A DNA stretch of 19,972 nucleotides from Acidobacteriota bacterium (GTDB lineage: Bacteria; Acidobacteriota; Terriglobia; Terriglobales; Acidobacteriaceae), in NCBI GenBank assembly GCA_021802085.1, contig JAKAAZ010000041.1, forward strand, positions 1-19,972. The letters are read 5' to 3'. A program made the translations under genes and the position numbers. The notes under the pieces are model-generated. The model was not told where the DNA came from. It ran no database searches and saw only the letters and a program-made list of their open reading frames with translations. How positions within the stretch are numbered: the first letter of the stretch is position 1; each line of letters opens with the position of its first letter. Positions 1 to 7,029 of this stretch are shown in pieces.

Positions 1-2
1 AC

Positions 3-110
3 GAGGGGAACGTGAAGATTCATACGCTCGACCGGATCGATTCTCTGCTGGGGAAGTCGATAGGAACCCGGATCACGTACAAACAGTTGGCAAGTTCCAG
101 CAGGGAGTAA
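3..110 (+). CDS. C-terminal end of an unidentified protein (partial)
   Basis: An open frame enters from the left edge and ends at a TAA at 108-110, giving 35 residues. They include the stretches VKIHTLDRIDSLLGK and TRITYKQLA, with an amphipathic, protein-like pattern and mostly G/C third positions. I do not recognise the family. The gene reads toward the clpB tail copy at 183, so its end is convergent with clpB sequence, as are the ends of the YVTN gene and trpB further right. A second frame (offset by one) is also open here to about 150, but its translation looks less natural. Only the sequence to the left of the window can settle which frame is coding. Confidence 0.4.
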   Translation, partial: EGNVKIHTLDRIDSLLGKSIGTRITYKQLASSSRE

Positions 111-182
111 AGTATATAATTCCCCTTTTTAACACCTGCTGCATTTAACCGACAATCCACTCTGAGACCTGGAATTCTTCGC

Positions 183-470
183 TCACCCCAGGTTCACTTC
201 CGTCCGTTCCTTCACTTGAATCTCCAGCCGGTTGTGCAGCGGATCGGCGTCGAGCAGCACATGGTCGCCATGCACCACCTCGCCATCCAGAATCCTGATG
301 GCCAGCGGGTCCTGGATCAGCCGCTGAATCGCCCGCTTCAACGGACGAGCGCCATAGGCGCGGTCATAGCCGGACAAGAATAACTGGCGCTTCGCCTGCT
401 CCGCCATCTCCACCGTGATTCGCCGGTCGGCCAGCGTGCGGTTCAGCTCCGCGATCGCCAGCACGAACTG
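183..470 (-). pseudogene. clpB 3'-end fragment, tail copy 1
   Basis: Read on the minus strand, this encodes the last ~95 residues of ClpB (LADRRITVEMAEQAK, SGYDRAYGARPLKRAIQRL, LDGEVVHGDHVLLDAD) and ends at a stop at the same position as the resident gene. By eye there are about 20 mismatches over ~228 aligned bases against the intact clpB, with no indels. The C-terminus differs: IQVKERTEVNLG here against IKVLARTEVNLG in the resident gene. Homology stops at about 470, and an in-frame stop lies at 486-488, so the rest of clpB is absent. A GTG at 462-464 would allow a 93-residue peptide, but there is no reason to think it is made. Thirteen bases at 160-172 also match one arm of the hairpin downstream of the resident clpB, so the copy includes some flanking sequence. 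Confidence 0.88.
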
Positions 471-746
471 TCGATTGATTGGCGTCTACATCAAAGACGT
501 ACACGCATGTCAGCTGCGATGCACATCCGGCAAATTGCTGACGGTCACACCGCGCTGCAAAATGTGCTCGCTTGTGCGATACACTTTACCCAATGATTGG
601 CGTATCTGTCGAGAAGCGCGAATTCTGCACCACCATTTCGCATTTCGGTCGACATGGACCGCAAGTGTCCATCCCCCGCCAAGCGTGACGGCGATCCAGT
701 GAATTGCCGCCTTTTTCAGATGCCGCTATCAATTGTGGAGATTTTC
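471..746. other. Intergenic leader between clpB tail 1 and the YVTN gene
   Basis: These 276 bases contain no recognisable gene. Homology to clpB ends at about 470, so one recombination junction lies at the left end. The promoter of the YVTN gene should be here, but I see no convincing -35/-10 pair. Short frames crossing the stretch show no family features. Confidence 0.4.
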
Positions 747-1772
747 ATGAACACTGCTGCTCTTTCCTTCCTCAAGTTTGCTCCAGTCCTCTTCCTTGGA
801 TTTGCTTTGGGCTGCGGCGTCGGCGGCGGCGGACAAAATGGGCTAGGATCGGGCGCCAGTACCGCCGCATCCAGCTATGCAGCTACCATCCAGGCAGCCG
901 GAAAATTCGCTCTGCCAATCGCTGTCGATTCTGCATCGAATCTCATCGGCGTCGTCAATCAGGGAAGTAATTCTGTGTCCTTTGTCAATGGATCGAGCAA
1001 TACTGTGACATCCACGGTTGCGGTCGGAAGTCTCCCCATCAGTGTCGATTCCAATGCTGCGACCGGATTGTTTTATGTCGCCAACAGTCAAAGCAATACG
1101 GTCTCGGTGGTCAATGCCTCATCGAATACCGTGGTTGCTGCCATTGCGGTTGGGCAGGATCCAGTCAGCGTCAGCGTGAATCCAACGACGAATCTGGTGT
1201 ACGTTGCCAACTCTGGAGACAGTTCAATCTCCGTGGTCAACGGAGCTTCCAACTCAGTGACGGCCACTATTGCACTGACCGCGAGCCCCACCGCCATCAA
1301 AGTGAATCCGGCAACTAACCTGGTTTATGTTGTGAGCAGCAGCGCCAACACTCTTTCTGTAATCGACGGCTCCAGCAACGCTGTCACCCAAACTATCGGA
1401 ATCGGACTCAACTCCGTGGGTGCTCCCTTAATGCCCGTTGCGCTGGATGTGGATGCGGCTACAAATATGGTCTGTGTTGCGGACCACCTCAACACGGTTT
1501 CTGTTTTCAATGGAGCCACAAATAAGCTGGTGGCCGCAATCGCCGTTGGAAATTACCCCTCCGATATCGCTGTCAACCAGACTACGAATGTGATTTACGT
1601 CGTCAATAGCTCGGACAACACGGTTTCCGCCATTAACGGCTCATCCAATACCGTTTCGAACACCCTTAACGTTTCACCGGACTCCTATGGCATAGCTGTG
1701 GATGACGCAACGAACCTCGTCTACGTCTCTTCGGGAACATCCATCGGGGTCCTCAAGGGCGTGAGCAACTAA
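747..1772 (+). CDS. YVTN-repeat beta-propeller lipoprotein
   Basis: A 341-residue secreted protein. Residues 1-22 form a lipoprotein-type signal peptide with hydrophobic core FAPVLFLGFALG and Cys23 as the likely lipidation site; position -3 is Ala, so the lipobox is not ideal. A Gly/Ser/Ala-rich linker follows to about residue 50. The rest is about seven repeats of roughly 40 residues built on the pattern TNLVYVANS-x-NTVSVVNG-x-SN-x-V-x-AVG, as in seven-bladed YVTN/NHL-like propellers. The last repeat is short, as expected if the ring closes by strand exchange. Its ligand is unknown; such proteins usually sit in the periplasm or on the cell surface. The ATG at 747 was chosen because GGAG at 737-740 lies six bases upstream and the signal peptide begins there; an in-frame ATG at 597 would add a non-signal extension. 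The gene is enclosed by clpB tail copies 1 and 2 and looks less GC-rich than clpB or trpB, consistent with acquisition. Confidence 0.88.
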   Translation: MNTAALSFLKFAPVLFLGFALGCGVGGGGQNGLGSGASTAASSYAATIQAAGKFALPIAVDSASNLIGVVNQGSNSVSFVNGSSNTVTSTVAVGSLPISVDSNAATGLFYVANSQSNTVSVVNASSNTVVAAIAVGQDPVSVSVNPTTNLVYVANSGDSSISVVNGASNSVTATIALTASPTAIKVNPATNLVYVVSSSANTLSVIDGSSNAVTQTIGIGLNSVGAPLMPVALDVDAATNMVCVADHLNTVSVFNGATNKLVAAIAVGNYPSDIAVNQTTNVIYVVNSSDNTVSAINGSSNTVSNTLNVSPDSYGIAVDDATNLVYVSSGTSIGVLKGVSN

Positions 1773-1790
1773 ACCCCTTGTTACGTCGCC

Positions 1791-2022
1791 TCACCCCAGG
1801 TTCACTTCCGTCCGTTCCTTCACTTGAATCTCCAGCCGGTTATGCAGCGGATCGGCGTCGAGCAACACATGGTCGCCATGTACCACCTCGCCATCCAGAA
1901 TCTTGATGGCCAGCGGGTCCTGGATCAGTCGCTGAATCGCCCGCTTTCATGGACGGGCGCCATAGGCCCGATCGTGGCCGTTTAAGAATCGCTGGTGCCG
2001 CGCGCCCTCCGTCATCTCCACC
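1791..2022 (-). pseudogene. clpB 3'-end fragment, tail copy 2 (internal stop)
   Basis: On the minus strand this matches the last ~77 codons of ClpB, from VEMTE to the stop, in one continuous frame. It is interrupted by a TGA (plus-strand TCA at 1947-1949) where copy 1 and the resident gene have the Leu of GARPLKRAIQ. The part upstream of that stop is more diverged (RFLNGHDRAYGARP against LFLSGYDRAYGARP). The C-terminal residues HNRLEIQVKERTEVNLG equal those of copy 1 rather than the resident gene. Homology ends sharply at about 2022, only 20 bases before the trpB start codon, and on the other side 18 bases after the YVTN stop. It cannot encode a working protein. Confidence 0.88.
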
Positions 2023-2029
2023 ATGCCTG

Positions 2030-2035
2030 TAGAAT
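2030..2035 (+). promoter_or_regulatory. Possible -10 element for a leaderless trpB transcript
   Basis: TAGAAT lies seven bases before the ATG at 2043, the spacing expected if transcription starts at or very near the start codon. No Shine-Dalgarno sequence precedes the ATG, and no good -35 is visible. The element lies in the 20 bases between the clpB tail 2 junction and the gene. This is an inference from spacing only. Confidence 0.3.
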
Positions 2036-2042
2036 GTTGCCC

Positions 2043-3401
2043 ATGGACACCATTCAGTACACTCTTCCGCAGGACCGCATTCCTCGGGCCTGGTATAACA
2101 TTCTTGCCGACCTTCCCAGGCCCATGGCGCCCGTCCTGCACCCCGGAACCATGAAGCCCATAGGCCCCGACGACTTGGCTCCTCTGTTTCCGATGAGCTT
2201 GATCCTTCAGGAAGTCAGCACCGAGCGCGACATCGAGATCCCCGGCGAGGTGCGCCAGGTCTACGCGCAGTGGCGTCCGTCGCCACTGTTTCGAGCGCGC
2301 CGTCTGGAAAAGGCCCTGGATACCCCGGCGCACATGTACTACAAGTATGAAGGCGTCGGCCCGGCCGGCTCGCATAAGTCGAACACCGCCGTCCCGCAGG
2401 CGTTCTACAACAAGCAGGAAGGTACAAAGCGGCTGACAACGGAAACCGGCGCGGGCCAGTGGGGCAGCGCGCTGGCCATGGCCAGCGCCTTCTTCGGCCT
2501 GGAATGCAAGGTTTACATGGTCCGCGTGAGCTACGATCAGAAACCCTACCGCCGCGCGCTCATGGAGGCCTTTGGGGCCTCGATCACCGCCAGCCCCAGT
2601 CGCGAGACCGAGACAGGCCGCGCCATTCTTGCCGAACATCCGCACTCGAACGGCTCCCTCGGCATCGCCATTTCAGAGGCCGTCGAGATGGCCGCAAAAG
2701 ATCCCCACACCAAGTACGCGTTGGGCAGCGTGTTGAATCATGTCCTGCTGCACCAGACCGTGATTGGGTTGGAGGCGATGGAGCAGATGGCCATGGCGGG
2801 CGACGAACCCGACGTGGTCCTTGGCTGCACCGGCGGCGGCTCCAACTTTGCCGGCCTGGCCATGCCCTACGTGGGCCGCAAGATCAAGGGCCAGTGCCAC
2901 GCCCGCGTGGTTGCCGTCGAACCCGCCGCTTGCCCCAGCCTCACCAAGGGCAGATTTACCTATGACTTTGGCGACACCGGACATCTCACGCCGCTGGTCA
3001 AGATGCACACCCTTGGCAGCACCTTCGTTCCTCCGGGAATTCATGCCGGTGGCCTACGCTATCACGGCATGGCGCCGCTGGTATCGCACGTCATGGATCT
3101 GGGACTGATGGAGGCCATTACCGTCCATCAGCTCGATGCCTTCGCCGCCGGCATCCAATTCGCCCGCAGTGAGGGAATCATCCCCGCGCCGGAGGCCAAC
3201 CACGCCGTCGCTGGAGCTGTCCGCGAAGCCCTCCGCGCCAAAGAAGAAGGCAAGCCGCGCACGATTCTGTTCAGCCTCTCCGGGCACGGCCATTTCGACA
3301 TGCAATCGTACATCGATTACCAGGCCGGAAAACTCGAGAACTACGAGTATCCCGCCGAAGAAATTGCTATGGCCCTGGCCGGTCTTCCCACCGTCAGCTA
3401 A
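2043..3401 (+). CDS. trpB: TrpB2-type tryptophan synthase beta chain
   Basis: A 452-residue PLP enzyme of fold type II that joins indole and L-serine to make tryptophan. Visible motifs: KYEGVGPAGSHKSNTA (residues 101-115) with the PLP-binding lysine K112; ETGAGQWGSAL (134-144) with the substrate-binding Glu/Gly loop; CTGGGSNFAG (262-271), the PLP phosphate-binding loop; FSLSGHGHFDM near the end. GPAGSHK instead of HTGAHK, the Trp in GAGQWG and the length mark the TrpB2 branch rather than classical TrpB1. TrpB2 proteins may work without a TrpA partner, or act on free indole or O-phosphoserine in some lineages. No trpA or other trp gene is nearby. The ATG at 2043 starts the family-like N-terminus MDTIQYTLPQDRIPRAWYN; an in-frame ATG at 1995 lies inside the clpB tail fragment and would add unrelated residues. 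The gene converges on clpB across the hairpin at 3411-3436. Confidence 0.93.
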   Translation: MDTIQYTLPQDRIPRAWYNILADLPRPMAPVLHPGTMKPIGPDDLAPLFPMSLILQEVSTERDIEIPGEVRQVYAQWRPSPLFRARRLEKALDTPAHMYYKYEGVGPAGSHKSNTAVPQAFYNKQEGTKRLTTETGAGQWGSALAMASAFFGLECKVYMVRVSYDQKPYRRALMEAFGASITASPSRETETGRAILAEHPHSNGSLGIAISEAVEMAAKDPHTKYALGSVLNHVLLHQTVIGLEAMEQMAMAGDEPDVVLGCTGGGSNFAGLAMPYVGRKIKGQCHARVVAVEPAACPSLTKGRFTYDFGDTGHLTPLVKMHTLGSTFVPPGIHAGGLRYHGMAPLVSHVMDLGLMEAITVHQLDAFAAGIQFARSEGIIPAPEANHAVAGAVREALRAKEEGKPRTILFSLSGHGHFDMQSYIDYQAGKLENYEYPAEEIAMALAGLPTVS

Positions 3402-3410
3402 CGCCGTGTA

Positions 3411-3436
3411 CCCAGGTCTCGTCTCTGAGACCTGGG
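3411..3436. terminator. Perfect hairpin between convergent trpB and clpB
   Basis: CCCAGGTCTC (3411-3420) pairs perfectly with GAGACCTGGG (3427-3436) around a six-base loop. It lies between the trpB stop at 3401 and the clpB stop at 3445, so it could end transcription in both directions. No clear T-run follows on either strand, so it is not a textbook intrinsic terminator. Thirteen bases of the right arm plus loop recur at 160-172 beside clpB tail copy 1, without the left arm. Confidence 0.55.
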
Positions 3437-3444
3437 ACTGCGCC

Positions 3445-6075
3445 TCATCCCAGATTCACTTCGGTGCGGGCCAGCACTTTGATCTCCAGCTGGTTGTGCA
3501 GCGGATCGGCGTCGAGCAACACATGGTCGCCATGCACCACTTCGCCATCCAGAATCTTGATGGCCAGCGGGTCCTGGATCAGCCGCTGAATCGCGCGCTT
3601 CAGCGGGCGGGCGCCATAGGCCCGGTCATAACCCGACAAGAATAACTGGCGCTTCGCCTGCTCCGTCATCTCCACCGTGATTCGACGATCCGCCAGCATA
3701 CGATTCAGGTCCGCAATCCGCAGCGTCAGAATGTGTTCCAGCTGCTCCTCGCCCAGCGGACGGAAGATCACAATATCGTCGACGCGATTCAAAAACTCCG
3801 GCCGAAAACTTTGCCGCAGGATCTGCAACACCTGCTCCCGCGCCGCGTCGAACGACGATTCATTCTCAAGCGCTTCATTGTTCAAGAACTGCGCGCCCAG
3901 GTTGGAGGTCATGATCAGCACCGTGTTCTTGAAGTCCACAGTCCTGCCGCGTGAGTCCGTCAAACGCCCGTCATCCAGCACCTGCAGCAGCACATTGAAC
4001 ACATCCGGATGCGCCTTCTCGATCTCGTCAAACAGCACCACCGAGTACGGACGCCGCCGCACCGCCTCCGTCAACTGCCCGCCCTCGTCGTAGCCGACGT
4101 AGCCGGGAGGCGCGCCAATCAAGCGTGAAACCGCGTGCTTCTCCATGTACTCCGACATGTCGATGCGCGTCATCGCCTGCTCATCGTCAAACAGAAATTC
4201 CGCCAGCGCACGCGCCGTTTCCGTTTTTCCCACTCCCGTCGGTCCCAGAAAAATGAACGAGCCAATCGGCCGCTTGGGATCGCTCAATCCAGCACGCGAC
4301 CGGCGAATCGCATTCGCCACCACGCGCAACGCTTCATCCTGGCCGACAACGCGCTCGCGCAAGCGGTCTTCCATCTGCACCAGCTTCTGTACTTCGCCTT
4401 CCAGCATTTTTGAAATCGGAATCCCGGTCCACTTGCTCACAATCCGCGCAATGTCTTCCTCATCCACTTCCTCTTTCAACATGCGCGGGCCGCCCGCAGC
4501 GCCCTCCTGCGCGGCGTTCAACCGCTTCAGTTCCGCTTCCAGCTTGGGCAACTCGCCATATTGGATCTGCGCCACCCGTTCGAAATTTCCCCGCCGCGTC
4601 TGCTCCTCCGCATCCTGGCGCAACGCCTCTACCTGCTTCTTCAGTTCCGCCAGCCGCGCAATGTCCGCCCGCTCTTTTTGCCAGTGCGCGCGCAACACCG
4701 CAATCTCTTCATGCAGCGTAGCCAACTCCTTCGTCACTTCTTTCAGCCGCTCTTTGGAGTTTTCATCCTTCTCCCGCTTCAGCGCCGTCCGCTCAATTTC
4801 AAGCGAAGTCGCCCGTCGTTCCATCTGATCGATCTCCGTCGGCACCGAGCCGATCTGAATCGCCAGCGAAGCCGCCGCCTCATCCACCAGATCGATTGCC
4901 TTGTCCGGCAGAAAGCGGTCCGAAATATACCGGTGCGACAGCGTCGCCGCCGCCACAATCGCCGAGTCCTTGATGCGCACATTATGGTGCGCCTCGTAGC
5001 GGTCCTTCAGCCCGCGCAGAATCGCAATCGTGTCCTCGACACTTGGCTCTCCCACATAGACAATCTGGAAGCGTCGCTCCAGCGCCGCATCCTTCTCGAT
5101 GTATTTGCGATATTCATTCAGCGTGGTCGCGCCAATCGCCCGCAGCTCGCCGCGCGCCAACGCCGGCTTCAGCATGTTGCTGGCATCGATCGCGCCTTCC
5201 GCCGCGCCCGCGCCCACCAGCGTATGCAGCTCGTCGATGAACAAAATGATGCCGCCCTGCGCATCCTCAATGTCCTTCAATACCGCCTTCAGGCGATCTT
5301 CAAATTCCCCGCGATATTTCGCCCCCGCCAGCATCGCTCCCAGGTCCAGCGAGATGACCCGCTTGTCGCGGAGCACCTCCGGCACATCGCCGGAAACGAT
5401 GCGCCGCGCCAGTCCTTCCACAATGGCTGTTTTTCCCACGCCCGGCTCGCCAATCAATACGGGATTGTTTTTTGTCCGCCGCGACAGCACCTGCACCACG
5501 CGACGAATTTCTTCATCCCGCCCAATCACCGGGTCCAGCTTGCCCCGCCGCGCCAGCTCTGTCAGGTCGCGAGCATACCGCTCCAGCGCCTGAAACTTCG
5601 CTTCGGGATTTTGGTCCGTCACGCGCTGCGTGCCTCGCACTGTCGTCAGCGCGCGCAGAATCGCGTCGTGGCTGGCGCCTTCTGCCGCCAGCGCCATCTG
5701 CGCCGGATCATTCTTCTGCTGCGCAATCGCCAGCAGCAGATGCTCCGTCGAAACATATTCATCTTTGAAGTTAGCGGCTTCCTGAAACGCCTGCTCCACC
5801 ACTTTCAGAAAACTCTTCGAGGGCTGCGCCTGATTCGAGTCGCCCGAAATTTTCGGAAATGTTTGCAGCGCCTGCTCCAGCCGCGCGCGCAACGCGTCGG
5901 GATTTGCACCCGCTTTTTGCAGCACGGGCGCAACAATTCCCTCCTTGTCCTGCAACAACGCCAGCAGCAAATGCGTCGGCTGCAACTCCGGATTGCCGTT
6001 GTCACTGGCCAAAGTGGTGGCCGTCTGTACGGCGTCCTGCGCCTTCACGGTAAGTTTGTCCCAGCGAATGGCCAT
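3445..6075 (-). CDS. clpB: ClpB protein disaggregase (Hsp100)
   Basis: An 876-residue AAA+ disaggregase that threads aggregated proteins through a hexameric pore, with DnaK, in the cytoplasm. Domains in order: Clp N-domain (about 1-145, two repeats); NBD1 with Walker A GEPGVGKT (209-216) and Walker B IILFIDE (276-282); the charged coiled-coil middle domain (about 410-525) that separates ClpB from ClpA; NBD2 with Walker A GPTGVGKT (611-618) and Walker B VVLFDEIEKAHPDV (679-692); C-terminal small domain. Length is normal for ClpB. The ATG at 6075 was chosen because AGGA lies eight bases upstream and MAIRWDKLTVKAQDA is family-like; a TTG six bases earlier is too close to that site. It lies 134 bases downstream of hsp20 on the same strand, so co-regulation under heat stress is likely. 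No CIRCE element was seen. Its last ~75-95 codons are present twice more, at 183-470 and 1791-2022. Confidence 0.98.
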   Translation of the reverse strand: MAIRWDKLTVKAQDAVQTATTLASDNGNPELQPTHLLLALLQDKEGIVAPVLQKAGANPDALRARLEQALQTFPKISGDSNQAQPSKSFLKVVEQAFQEAANFKDEYVSTEHLLLAIAQQKNDPAQMALAAEGASHDAILRALTTVRGTQRVTDQNPEAKFQALERYARDLTELARRGKLDPVIGRDEEIRRVVQVLSRRTKNNPVLIGEPGVGKTAIVEGLARRIVSGDVPEVLRDKRVISLDLGAMLAGAKYRGEFEDRLKAVLKDIEDAQGGIILFIDELHTLVGAGAAEGAIDASNMLKPALARGELRAIGATTLNEYRKYIEKDAALERRFQIVYVGEPSVEDTIAILRGLKDRYEAHHNVRIKDSAIVAAATLSHRYISDRFLPDKAIDLVDEAAASLAIQIGSVPTEIDQMERRATSLEIERTALKREKDENSKERLKEVTKELATLHEEIAVLRAHWQKERADIARLAELKKQVEALRQDAEEQTRRGNFERVAQIQYGELPKLEAELKRLNAAQEGAAGGPRMLKEEVDEEDIARIVSKWTGIPISKMLEGEVQKLVQMEDRLRERVVGQDEALRVVANAIRRSRAGLSDPKRPIGSFIFLGPTGVGKTETARALAEFLFDDEQAMTRIDMSEYMEKHAVSRLIGAPPGYVGYDEGGQLTEAVRRRPYSVVLFDEIEKAHPDVFNVLLQVLDDGRLTDSRGRTVDFKNTVLIMTSNLGAQFLNNEALENESSFDAAREQVLQILRQSFRPEFLNRVDDIVIFRPLGEEQLEHILTLRIADLNRMLADRRITVEMTEQAKRQLFLSGYDRAYGARPLKRAIQRLIQDPLAIKILDGEVVHGDHVLLDADPLHNQLEIKVLARTEVNLG

Positions 6076-6112
6076 GGTCAATGTCCTGCTTTCGTGTGAA
6101 CTTTCTGAACCA

Positions 6113-6118
6113 ATTATC
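6113..6118 (-). promoter_or_regulatory. Candidate -10 element for clpB
   Basis: On the minus strand, GATAAT in the context TATAGATAATTGG lies between the hsp20/clpB hairpin and the clpB start. A 17-base spacer points to CCCTGT, a poor -35. If real, clpB can be transcribed on its own in addition to any read-through from hsp20. Confidence 0.3.
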
Positions 6119-6136
6119 TATATGGATGGAGAAAAC

Positions 6137-6174
6137 AGGGCAGGAGTCGCGCCTTCGCGCGAAAAACCTGCCCT
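6137..6174 (-). terminator. Strong compound hairpin between hsp20 and clpB
   Basis: An outer 8-bp stem (6137-6144 with 6167-6174, AGGGCAGG/CCTGCCCT) encloses an inner 6-bp stem (TCGCGC/GCGCGA, 6047+100 region at 6147-6152 with 6157-6162) capped by CTTC. Read on the minus strand, the outer stem is followed by GTTTTCTCC, so it resembles an intrinsic terminator or attenuator for transcripts leaving hsp20 toward clpB. It could equally protect the hsp20 3' end after processing. Confidence 0.6.
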
Positions 6175-6209
6175 CTCTGAATGCCCCTGCAAATCCTGCG
6201 ACAACGCCT

Positions 6210-6716
6210 TTATGCAGCGGGTTTCGATTCGGTCGATTTCGACTCCACAGTTTTCGGCCCGCCTCCGGTCGCTGCTCCGCTCACCGAGACCTTGATCTGT
6301 TTCGGCTTCGCTTCCGCACGTTTGCCCAGCTCGACCGTCAAAACGCCGGCGTCGTAATGCGCCTTCACGCTCTCCTGGTCCAGCGTATTCGGCAGAGTAA
6401 ACACGCGGGCAAAACTGCCATAGCGGCGCTCCACGCGATGATAGTTTTCTTCCTTGGTTTCCTTTTCAAAGCGGCGCTCGCCGCGAACCGTCAGCGCGTT
6501 GTTCTCCAATTGAATGTCGAAGTCCTCCAGCTTCATGCCGGGAACCTCCAGCTTCAACACAATATGGTTCGCATCTTCATAGATGTCGACGGGCGGAACA
6601 AATGCACTCGACGAAAGGGACTCATCGTCCCCGCGATTCGCCTCCCGTAGCAGCGAATTCAGGCTGTTTTGCAGAGCATACATCTCTTGAAACGGTGTCC
6701 AACGTGTGATGGCCAT
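6210..6716 (-). CDS. Hsp20/alpha-crystallin small heat-shock protein
   Basis: A 168-residue ATP-independent holdase that binds unfolding proteins in large oligomers and hands them to DnaK/ClpB. The N-terminal arm (1-40) begins MAITRWTPFQEMYALQNSLN, typical of class A bacterial sHSPs. The alpha-crystallin domain covers about 41-144: PPVDIYEDANHIVLKLEVPG, ALTVRGERR, the ERRYGSFARVFTLP strand and the conserved YDAGVLTVELGK signature. An I-x-V motif (IKVSV, 141-145) follows and may anchor neighbouring dimers. The start at 6716 has a very strong AGGAGG ribosome site; upstream in-frame codons lack one. It lies upstream of clpB on the same strand with 134 bases between, a sensible pairing because sHSP-bound aggregates are ClpB substrates. 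Confidence 0.96.
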   Translation of the reverse strand: MAITRWTPFQEMYALQNSLNSLLREANRGDDESLSSSAFVPPVDIYEDANHIVLKLEVPGMKLEDFDIQLENNALTVRGERRFEKETKEENYHRVERRYGSFARVFTLPNTLDQESVKAHYDAGVLTVELGKRAEAKPKQIKVSVSGAATGGGPKTVESKSTESKPAA

Positions 6717-7029
6717 GAAATTCTCCTCCTGGTTGGTTTGAATGTAGATGAAATAGGTGGGGACACGGCGGACGAGTTGCGCCAGTCCAGCCGGTTCGCC
6801 TGAAAATACTATAGCACAAAAGGGAAGATAATATGAGTGAATGATTGTCATATTTCATCAAAAACTATCGACGTTCGGGAATATGCCGAAGGCCCCGCAG
6901 AATTTATATGCGTAAGTATCGCTGTTTCAGATAGATCCATTCGCTGGGCAGACCCGCTGAAAGCGGCCTTCGGCTCTAAGCGATAGCGCTGAGGAACATC
7001 CCGACGGGCTCTCCGGAACCGTCGCCGTG
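6717..7029. other. Upstream region of hsp20
   Basis: These 313 bases hold no gene. On the minus strand TATAGT (plus-strand 6808-6813) could be the hsp20 -10, without a clear -35. Nearer the oxidase stop there is a small hairpin CCGCT-GAA-AGCGG (6954-6966) and a 10-base inverted repeat GCCGAAGGCC/GGCCTTCGGC (6885-6894 and 6965-6974) with a ~70-base gap; either could help end the oxidase transcript. No CIRCE sequence is present. Confidence 0.35.

Noticed and set aside
1947..2645. Minus-strand frame of 232 codons opposite trpB whose end resembles ClpB
   Set aside because: Only the last ~25 residues match ClpB (from tail copy 2); the remainder is antisense of trpB, so this is a chance join and not a fusion protein.
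183..3445. Integrase attachment (att) sites at the clpB 3' end
   Set aside because: The repeated segments are 230-290 bases with no short identical core, and no integrase or recombinase gene is present in the window.
4561..6099. Long plus-strand open frame (about 510 codons) opposite clpB
   Set aside because: Its Arg/Gln/His-rich translation matches no family and it is a mirror of clpB codon bias on the other strand; ClpB itself is unmistakable.
6717..7029. CIRCE (HrcA) operator upstream of hsp20/clpB
   Set aside because: No TTAGCACTC-N9-GAGTGCTAA or close match is present on either strand.
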